Part shown: positions 57,201-64,000 of the stretch, one piece after another
Position numbering within the stretch: position 1 is the stretch's first letter
Layout: each line of letters opens with the position of its first letter
Assembly: GCA_037954325.1 (NCBI GenBank)
Contig: JBBMNZ010000030.1
Span: 1,779,501 to 1,843,500 of the forward strand
Source of the DNA: Fistularia commersonii
Lineage: Eukaryota > Chordata > Actinopteri > Syngnathiformes > Fistulariidae
Direction of reading: 5' to 3'
Length of the DNA: 64,000 bases
The notes under the pieces: model-generated
Told to the model about the DNA's origin: nothing
Databases searched by the model: none
What the model saw: only the letters and a program-made list of their open reading frames with translations
Made by a program: the position numbers and the translations under genes

Positions 57201-60200
57201 ACTATTGTTACTTATTGTTACTGGACATGAACCAAGGCCGTATGTTGCCCTCGGACTGAAACGAGTTCGACACCCCTGGTCTGATGCCTTACATTCATAG
57301 TTTTTATCCAGCAAACGAATTATTGATGACCGGATAATCGATCGATTATCTCCCCGCCAGGTGTCCAACGACTCGGTGAATCGCACCTTCACGGCGCTCA
57401 TCCTCTGCGAGAAGGGCAACGAGGAGGCGACGGCGGGCGACGGAAGCGGCAGGGCGGCCTTCCCTCACCTCTACAACACGGCGCTCTTCATACCTGAAGG
57501 TCACACACACACACACACACACACATTACCGTATTTTTCGGACAATACGTCGCTCCGGATTATAAATCGCACCGGCCAAAAATGCATAATAAAGAACCAA
57601 AAAAACATATATAAGTCGCACTGGAGTATAAGTCGCATTTTTTGGATAATAGATAATAATAGATAATGGATTTTAATAAAATCCAACACCAAGAATAGAT
57701 ATTTGTCGCACATCCTTTCACACCCGCGACCATTGAAGGGATCGAAACACCCGATTCCCGCCATTTGGATGGGTTAGCCAATACTTTTAGCTTCGTGTGT
57801 GTGTGTGTGTGTGTGTGTGCACGACGCCTGACGGTGTGTGTGCGTCGTTTGCGCGATCAGGCCCCTGCAGCCACACGGTGCAGAAGATAAAGCTGCAGGA
57901 CATCTCCTCCATCACGGTGAAGACCCTGAAGGTCATCCCGGACAGGATCGTCGACAACTACAACAAGAGACTGCAACCACGGTTCAGGTGCGTACGTGTG
58001 TGTGTGTGTGTGTGTGTGAAGGCCTGCTTTACCGTCATGGTTCGGTTTCCCCCTCCCAGGGACGACCCCCCCGGCCAGGCCATCTCCACGGCAACCCAGG
58101 AGCTCCTGCGTCTGGCCGAGTCCAACCCCGGCGGGATCGCGGCGCTGGACCCCGTCAACGACCTGCAGCTGAAGAGCGTGGAGGTGGTGGAGTCCTCCAT
58201 GCGTCTGCGGGCGCTGCAGGACAGCCTGGACGCTTTCCACTGCATCCACTCGCCCACCTTCGCCGAGCAGGTGCGTCCTCCGCCGTGCACGGTAGCGAGC
58301 GTCCGTGGGATTATTATTTCATTAAAATGTACACTGTTCAAAAAAATAAAGGGAACACTTAAAAAACACATCCTAGATCTAAATGAATGAAATATTCTTA
58401 TGAAATACTTTGCTCTTTACACAGTTGAATGCGCTGACAACAAAATCACACAAAAATGATGAATGGAAATCAATTGTATCAACCCATGGAGGTCTGGATT
58501 AGGAATCACACTCAAAATTAAAGTGTAAAAACAAACTCCAGGCTGATCCAACTTTGATGTAATGTCCTTAAAACAAGTCAAAATGAATGTGTGTTGCTTC
58601 CTGAGTGGACACTATGATTTCACACAAGTGGGATTGACTTGGAGTTACATTGTGTTGTTCAAGTGTTCCCTTTATTTTTTTCAGCAGTATATTTTATTTT
58701 AGTTCGAACTTTTTTTTTTTTTTTTCTAAATTGGAAGATTATGCAGATTTTGGAACGTCTAAATGAATAAAGATTGAAATAATCAATTTTTTTTTTTTTC
58801 AATATATTTTTTAAAATATTTTTGTGGCCGCACATGGAGAGAGGACAGCATGGTTGGTTTGCTGCGAGTGGATAATTCGAGTTTGGCTTTTTTTGTTTGT
58901 TTTTGTCATAAATACAAGAAGGGATCATATAGACGTTCAGTATTTTTCGTACTTTAAAATGTTTTGTTGCATGTGGAAATGTACAAATTAAAAGGAAAAA
59001 ATATAAAAATAATAATAAGAACAACTTAATTTATCCCGAAGGAAATTGTTGTGCCAGAGTTACAAGAAAAATATAACAATAATAAATAATAGTAGAACAT
59101 TGTATAAACAGTAAAAAGAAATTAAAAAAAAAAAGAAAAAGGTAGAATAAGAAATACAAATAAACTATAAAGTCTTAAGAAACAAGTTAAAACTATAACG
59201 TGTCTTAAGGTCTTCAGTAACAAGTGGTGCACAAGAGTATGAAAAAATATTGTACATGTAGCTGTTATGAAATATTGCACAGTTATGAACATATATACTG
59301 ATGAATTATTATAATTTACAGAAAGTGGATGATTTTTTTTATTTTTTTTTTTAAGGATATAAGATTTTAAGACTCCCTGCGGCTGAAGGGAGGGGAATTA
59401 AAAAGTCTGATAGCCTCAGGTAGGAAAGTGGAGCTCCTCCTTTATTACCTTTACACTTTGTATAAACAAGTGTGTCGTGTGTTGCTTCTGAAATTCACAA
59501 AGTATTACAGAGAAAATTACATTTTATTTCTTTAATGAACTCATTTTGAGTTTTGGGCTTTCGGAGCGTGTAGCGGAGCCTTGACCTGAATTTTAAAAAT
59601 AAATCAGGAAAAAAATCAGTCGGTAAACAATAAGAAATAAATATTTGCAAAATATCTTCATAAATATTTATTTTACCTGGTTTATGGGACTTCTGCTCCT
59701 GAACTTCCGCGCACAGCATCTGCAAATCGGGACTTTACCGGCTTCCGCGAGTGTGACGTTATTTTGAGCGGCGAAAAATGATTTAATATTTCAAGATCAC
59801 AATAATCTTCCAACTTAGAACTAAATGCTAAAAAAGGGAATTAACACAAATGAAATACACTTCAATTGGATATTTAAAATATATTTTCCCAAGCCGCTCG
59901 GAGCCGCGGGTTGCCGACCCCTGGTTTAGGACTCATGGAACCAGGGACGTTGGATCAGAAGGCGTCTCCGGGGCGAGCGGACGTCCGTACGCCACGTTTC
60001 CCTCGGGCTCTGGAAGCGGCTCGGGTGACGTTGCGGCCGACTCAAGATGACCAAAACGTGTGTGTTTCAGTTTGCTCGCGTGAAGGAGCGGATGGGCGTG
60101 CAGGAGGAGCTGGACAGGCTGCAGTTCCTGGTGTCCGACCAATCCCTGTCCCTGCTGCCGGAGTACCACCAGAGGATCGAGGTTCTCCAGTCCCTCCAGT

Positions 60201-61008
60201 ACGTGGACGGCGGCGGGGCGGTGCAGCTGAAGGGCCGCGTCGCCTGCCAGATCAGCAGCCACGAGCTTCTGCTGACGGAGCTGCTTTTCGAGAACGTCCT
60301 GAGCCCGCTGGCGCCCGAGGAGAGCGCCGCCCTGCTGTCCTGCCTGGTCTTCACGCAGAACACGCAAGTGGAGCCGCACATCACCAACACGCTACAGGAG
60401 GTGAGGAAGCGGGCGACGCTTCGCCGGGATGTTCGAACCGGTGTACGGCGCCGTGCTTACCGTGCGCGACACGGCGACACGGCGACACGGCGACACGGAA
60501 CCGTGACATGGAAGTGCTCTCCGGGGCTTTGAATTAAAGATGGCCGGTTGTTTTCTTTTCCCCTGAAAGCGCCATCCCTCCCTTCTTTTCCAGGGCATCG
60601 AGCGGGTGCTGGCGGTCGCCCGGCGCATCGGGGAGCTGCAGCGGGATTGCGGGATACCGCAGACGGCCGAGGAGTTCGTGGGACAGTTCAAGTTCGGCCT
60701 GACGGAGGTGGTGTACTGCTGGGCCAGAGGCATGGTGAGGAGCGAACCGACGTCGATGATCCGCCAAGACGAACTTCATAACCGTCGGCGTTTTTTCCCC
60801 ACCACAGCCCTTCGCCGAGATCGCCCAGCTGACGGACGTGCAGGAGGGCACGGTGGTTCGATGCATCCAGCGCCTGGACGAAGTGCTGAAGGAGGTGCGG
60901 CAGGCGGCGCGCATCGTCGGAGACTCCATCCTGGGGAGCAAGATGGAGAAGGCCTCCCTGGCGATCCGCCGGGACATCGTCTTCACCGCCTCCCTCTACA
61001 CGCACTGA
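48296..61008 (+). CDS. skiv2l: SKIV2L/SKIC2, Ski-complex DExH-box RNA helicase
   Basis: It unwinds RNA for the cytoplasmic exosome as part of the Ski complex. 28 exons, 1247 aa (human 1246): 48296-48308, 48628-48746, 49103-49224, 49445-49562, 49634-49748, 49842-49916, 49984-50037, 50121-50281, 50416-50574, 50638-50783, 50865-51011, 51079-51163, 51238-51344, 51414-51560, 51631-51727, 52161-52373, 52445-52555, 54177-54288, 54366-54484, 55979-56110, 56198-56335, 56431-56535, 57361-57499, 57861-57987, 58060-58270, 60071-60400, 60594-60734 and 60808-61008. Motif I is AHTSAGKT (about 338), DEVH is at about 428, SAT follows, and motif VI is QMAGRAGRRGLD (about 705). The C-terminal part has the arch and winged-helix region and ends FTASLYTH. 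Exon 8 appears to end in a GC donor (AAG|GCACCG). Introns 17, 19 and 25 are enlarged by transposons. Confidence 0.96.
50585..50610 (+). repeat. (GT)n inside the 63-base skiv2l intron 9
   Basis: A GT run occupies nearly half of this very short intron, starting about 12 bases after the donor. Confidence 0.9.
51728..52040 (-). mobile_element. LINE 3' tail(s) in skiv2l intron 15
   Basis: Reversed copies of the tail 'aactctggcacaacaatttc' with an AAGAT/GAGAT-type run at their 3' ends begin right after the exon 15 donor. No coding sequence is present. Confidence 0.65.
52590..54140. mobile_element. TIR-type element ('ttccggactataag' ends) with a nested hAT-like copy, skiv2l intron 17
   Basis: The left end reads 'accgtagtttccggactatt' and the right end is its inverted match, 'cttatagtccggaaaacacg gta'. 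Internal 'aagtcgcaccggcc' blocks match the copy at 57.5 kb. The element fills most of the 1.6-kb intron and carries a hAT-like insertion at 52723-53271. Confidence 0.65.
52723..53271 (+). mobile_element. hAT-like non-autonomous element, copy 4
   Basis: Termini are CAGGGGTTGGCAACC and GTCGCCGACCCCTG. The body matches copy 1, with a deletion near the left end. The flanking octamers match poorly (four of eight). Confidence 0.78.
54985..55750 (+). mobile_element. LINE 3' tails in skiv2l intron 19
   Basis: One tail ('actctggcacagcaatttcc', then a TTCTTA run) ends near 55172. A second, different tail ('taccctgcctatggggatca ataaagtt') ends near 55755. Between them is a long open but unrecognised stretch. 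Confidence 0.55.
56179..56197 (+). repeat. Poly-C acceptor tract of skiv2l intron 20
   Basis: A run of about 17 C residues immediately precedes the AG of exon 21, replacing the usual mixed pyrimidine tract. Confidence 0.85.
56640..56775 (+). mobile_element. LINE 3' tail in skiv2l intron 22
   Basis: A short tail ending 'cttcgggataaataaagttg' with a TCTTATCTCA run. Neighbouring sequence (56560-56640 and 57220-57290) carries 'acggcccgcgggccagtaaa' and 'actgaaacgagttcgacacc cc', the ends of another degenerate DNA element. Confidence 0.5.
57525..57780. mobile_element. Short TIR-type element copy in skiv2l intron 23
   Basis: It begins 'taccgtatttttcggacaat' and contains 'cggattataaatcgcaccgg' and 'tataagtcgcactggagtat', matching the family at 52.6-54.1 kb. 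The right boundary is approximate. Confidence 0.55.
58332..58688 (+). mobile_element. Tc1/mariner-type MITE in skiv2l intron 25
   Basis: Termini are CACTGTTCAAAAAAATAAAG and TCCCTTTATTTTTTTCAGCA. It is nearly collinear and very similar to the copy at 8687-9042, with a TA on each side. Confidence 0.87.
59005..59440 (-). mobile_element. LINE 3' tail, reversed, skiv2l intron 25
   Basis: It begins with the reversed tail ('aacttaatttatcccgaagg aaattgttgtgcc') and ends with 'ctccctgcggctgaagggag gggaattaaaaagtctgata', the same block that precedes the tail at 8450. Confidence 0.65.
59440..59923 (-). mobile_element. hAT-like non-autonomous element, copy 5
   Basis: It ends GCGGGTTGCCGACCCCTG at 59923. 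The other end is truncated against the LINE tail, near 'cctttattacctttacactt'. It lies in skiv2l intron 25. Confidence 0.7.
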
Positions 61009-61429
61009 CGGCTGGACCAGGTCACGTCGGTTGTTTGTTTACAAACGAATTCCAGACAGTAAGAAGGGAGTGGTTTTTAAACCTGAAGGGAACGCGACGG
61101 CGGGTTGTAATTTATTGTACAGGATTAAACATCTCCACAAACGGGCGGCCATGTTTTATTTTGAATGGAGAGAATTTGAAATGCGAGACGTGGAGATGTC
61201 CGCGGAGGTTCTCGGTCATCCGGGTCCACGTCTGTCTCGTCCAAATCTCGCCAACAAGAAGATTTGGACAAGTTAGGTGTACCCCAGCCTGAGCGGAGAC
61301 CCAAACCCCCACCCCCAACTCTGGATCTGAATCCTGAGGTGTTCCCAGGTTGCTGGACCTCCCTGGAACATCTCGCCTGCATCCAGGAGCAGCAGCGCCC
61401 CCCTGGACATCCTGCAGAGGTATGAGTTT

Positions 61430-62250
61430 ATTTGAACACATTTGCATTTTAGGGGGGAGGCGGAGCCAGAAGGGACAGCACATGTTAGATGTTTTGGAGA
61501 GAAGGTCAGAGATGGTTGGGTCGTGGACAGAGGAGGGATAGTGAATACATTGGGAGACGGATGATGGAATTGGAGGTCTAGAGGAAGACCAGAGAAGATT
61601 TATGGACGTCGTGAGAGAGGATATGAAGATAGTTGGTGTCAGAGAGGAGGATCCAGAGAATAGGGTTAGATGGAGAAGTTGGGTTCACTGTGGAGACCCC
61701 AGAAGGGAAAGCCCAAGGGAAGAATTTGAAGAAGGGAAGAAATTGTCACAGGGGTGCAGGACATGTATGACTGGGACAAAACGACGACTGAGATGGTTCG
61801 GACATGAACACTCCTCTGTTCATGTCAAACTGTGGTGAAGATCTGGATAGAAGGTTGTTGAAGGTGGAGCTGCCAGGCAGGAGGTCGAGAGGAAGACCAA
61901 AGAGAAGATTTATGGACGTCGTGAGAGAGGAGGAACCGGAGAATAGGGTTCGATGAAGAAGATGGATTCGCTGTGGAGACCCCTGAAGGGAAAAGCCCAA
62001 AGGACTGACGAATTTGTCACAGGGGTGCAGGACATGTATGATCTGGACAAAGTGACGACTAAGATGGTTCGGTCATGAACGCTCCTCTTTTCATGTCAAA
62101 CTCTGGTAAAGATCTGGATAGAAGGTTGTTGAAGGTGGAGCTGCCAGGCAGGAGGTCGAGAGGAAGACCAAAGAGGGTGCAGGACATGTATGACCAGGAA
62201 GATTTATGGACATAGTAAGATACAGAGAATAGGTTGGGGGTGGATTTGCC
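61430..62250 (+). mobile_element. Repeated RTE-like 3' fragments downstream of skiv2l
   Basis: At least three partial copies of a 3' region contain 'ggaagaccagagaagattta tggacgtcgtgagagagg' and 'gctgtggagacccctgaagg'. The block 'gagctgccaggcaggaggtc gagaggaagacc' occurs at about 61868 and again at about 62141. No intact reverse transcriptase is present. Confidence 0.65.
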
Positions 62251-62379
62251 CCTGAACCAAATGAAGCGGATTATTTGCAAAAAAAAACCCTTTGCAAGAA
62301 ATCACCCCGAATATCCCCACGGTCATGTGTGCGTGCGTGTGCGTGGATGGAGGGGAGTTCGACCGGTCCGGACTGTCGC

Positions 62380-62683
62380 TTTAAGGCCGCCGGTCGATCC
62401 CCGCGTCCGGTCGGTATTCGGTGACGCTTCACCGGAAGGAGCCCGGTTCGAGAGAGAGAGAGAGAGAGAGTCTCGGACCCGGACGGACGCGCCGGCAAAC
62501 CTCGCGTTACTCGGGACGAGACCGTCCGTGGACCCCCCCACGCCCCCCCCCCCCCCCCCTCACCACCGCCTCCGTCGGGATGCGGACGTCCTGAGGATGC
62601 GTCGACGGTAAAGCACCGGAGTCTGCACCGGGAACCGGATTTAAAAAACACAAAAATCAAAGGAGGACGGAAGATCGGAAGGG
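62380..62683 (+). promoter_or_regulatory. CpG-rich promoter/5' UTR before the right-end gene
   Basis: It is dense in CpG, with a GA run (62450-62470), a poly-C run (about 62546-62560) and many CGG/CCG motifs, leading to the ATG at 62684. It is interpreted as a CpG-island promoter and 5' UTR. Confidence 0.5.
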
Positions 62684-62702
62684 ATGTCGTCGGAAAAACA
62701 CG
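62684..62702 (+). CDS. prrt1: Putative first coding exon of PRRT1 (SynDIG4), rest outside window
   Basis: ATG TCG TCG GAA AAA CAC G is followed by a strong donor GTGAGT, giving MSSEKH(G). Human PRRT1, also an MHC class III gene close to RNF5, begins MSSEKSG as I remember it. The strong donor, CpG-rich upstream sequence and gene neighbourhood support a real first exon. Only seven residues can be compared and no second exon was found, so the name is tentative. Confidence 0.5.
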
Positions 62703-63224
62703 GTGAGTGGGGTGGAGTGGGTGCGGAGGAGGGGAAGTGGCGCATTTCGGAGCTGCGGCGCATCTTCCCGGTCCTCCCGCCGGAAACACGGATGCGGACG
62801 GAGGAGCGCCTCCATCTTTCCGTGCGGGTGCAGCTGCGGGGGGTGCGGGGACCCCGGTTTGGACAGATGACCACACCTTGACGTGGCCCTGAACCCCCCC
62901 AAACCGTCCCAGAGGCGTTTCCACGCGTGTTTTTCTCCCCCCCCCCCCCTCCCCTGGTGTTTGCATCCTGCAGGTCCAAGGCCTTCAGATCCAGACAAAG
63001 AGCTTCTTCTTCTTCTTCTTCTCCTTCTTCTTCTTCTTCTCTCCAGAGACCTCCTCCCCTGTTTCCTATTTTTAACCCTCTGCAGATGGAGGTCTCAGAG
63101 TGAGTCAGTCTGCGACCCCACGCTCATTGTTCTCGCCGGCCGCCATTTCCGAGAACACGCCGTGTTTCTTCCGAGCGTGTGGCCGGCGTCGGGAGGAGAC
63201 CCTGGAGATGTTGAGATGTTGCAG

Positions 63225-63260
<36 letters not shown>

Positions 63261-64000
63261 ACACACTGCTGTGACGTCCCTGCAGCTCCAGGGCGAGAAG
63301 TTTATTCTTGGTTGGATGAAAGTGGAGAAATCAGCGAGATGGTTGCATTTATTATTCAGTTGTGGAGGAGATTCACAGCCCCTCTGTCAGGGTCTGCTCC
63401 ACCCTCTGGGCTGGGATCTTCTCCATCCCTTGGGTTGGGATCTTCTCCATCCCTTGGGTTGGGATCTTCTCAATCTTCTGGATCAGGGTCTCTTCCATCC
63501 TCCAGGTTGGGATCTTCTCCATCCCTTCGATTGGGATCTTCTCAATCTTCTGGATCAGGGTCTCCTCCATCCTCCAGGTTGGGATCTTCTCCATCCCTTA
63601 GGTTGGGATCTTCTCCATCTCCCGGGTCAAGGTCCGCCCAACTGCTGCACCATTACTGTTTTAGGGATGGAGTTGATGACCTTTGACCTCTGCTGGGCTG
63701 AAGTCCTTCACCACCTGGTCTCTACTTCATCTTCTTCCACTGTCAACATGACTCACGTGCTTTGTATGTTTGCTTCTGACTTCCTGTCCCAGAGTTCTGT
63801 CTGTCCTGTGATTGGCCGGCAATCGCTCGGAAAACGAGACACACGGGAAATAAAACGGGGGGGAAAAAGCCGCGATCGGCGTCGGGAGGCTTTTATTTGG
63901 AAAGTCTGCAAGCTTTATGTTTGTCATGATCTCAGCGAGCAAAGCGTCTCCGGAGCTTCCGGGTCGTTGGATCGCACGAGCAAAACGGACGTCTCGCCGT
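62703..64000 (+). other. Presumed intron 1 of the right-end gene
   Basis: It contains poly-C (about 62937-62951), a (TTC)n tract (63003-63047), a (CA)n run (63229-63276) and a 24-bp minisatellite. A long open frame across 62883-63686 is an effect of these repeats. Confidence 0.5.
63411..63640. repeat. 24-bp minisatellite, about nine to ten units
   Basis: The unit is of the form ttgggatcttctccatccct tggg. Variants carry 'caatcttctggatcagggtc' and 'catcctccaggttgggatc'. Because 24 is a multiple of three, every frame without a stop in one unit stays open across the array, on both strands. Confidence 0.92.

Noticed and set aside
62920..63010. Second coding exon directly after the prrt1-like first exon (acceptor near 62972)
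   Set aside because: The frame is open, but it runs straight into (TTC)n and does not resemble PRRT1.
62883..63686. 267-codon open frame on the plus strand near the right end
   Set aside because: It is built from poly-C, (TTC)n, (CA)n and the 24-bp minisatellite, and no protein family is recognisable.

Overview
The window is vertebrate nuclear DNA, almost certainly from a teleost fish. It has compact multi-exon genes with GT-AG introns (many only 60-100 bases), dense CA/GT microsatellites, CpG-rich gene starts, and a fish-type load of non-LTR retrotransposon tails, hAT-like elements and Tc1/mariner-type MITEs. There is no bacterial, phage or CRISPR content. I joined exons by hand from splice sites, reading phase and remembered vertebrate homologues. 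Every exon junction proposed below keeps the frame.

Layout, left to right. (1) 998-1818 (+): the last four exons of a rad21 cohesin gene; the rest lies left of the window. (2) 2942-6108 (-): utp23, complete, tail to tail with rad21; a 38-base minisatellite runs into its stop codon. (3) 6.1-9.2 kb: intergenic, filled with LINE remnants and MITEs. (4) 9391-13472 (+): rnf5, a RING E3 ligase. (5) 15402-26362 (-): slc44a4, a choline-transporter-like protein with 23 coding exons. (6) 27808-38024 (-): ehmt2 (G9a histone H3K9 methyltransferase) with 27 coding exons. (7) 40100-42707 (+): zbtb12, a BTB zinc-finger protein. (8) 43837-47692 (-): nelfe, the RD subunit of the NELF complex. (9) 48296-61008 (+): skiv2l (SKIC2), the Ski-complex RNA helicase, with 28 exons. 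(10) 61.4-62.25 kb: RTE-type retrotransposon tails. (11) 62684-62702 (+): a CpG-rich start and first coding exon that fits prrt1; the rest lies right of the window.

Taken together, rnf5, slc44a4, ehmt2, zbtb12, nelfe, skiv2l and probably prrt1 form a teleost version of the MHC class III region. The complement genes C2 and CFB, which in human lie between EHMT2, ZBTB12 and NELFE, are absent here. The rad21-utp23 pair corresponds to a different human region (8q24), so a synteny junction lies between utp23 and rnf5. The genes do not form one pathway. They are housekeeping factors for cohesion, rRNA processing, ER-associated degradation, choline transport, H3K9 methylation, transcription pausing and RNA decay. 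nelfe and skiv2l are head to head about 600 bases apart, as in mammals, and ehmt2 and zbtb12 diverge from a CpG-rich interval.

I found no clearly new biological system. The most useful leads are structural: an slc44a4 exon flanked on both sides by GT repeats, GT/CA repeats at many splice donors, very small exons, two probable GC-AG introns, a minisatellite that sets a protein C-terminus, and nested transposons whose target sites can still be read.
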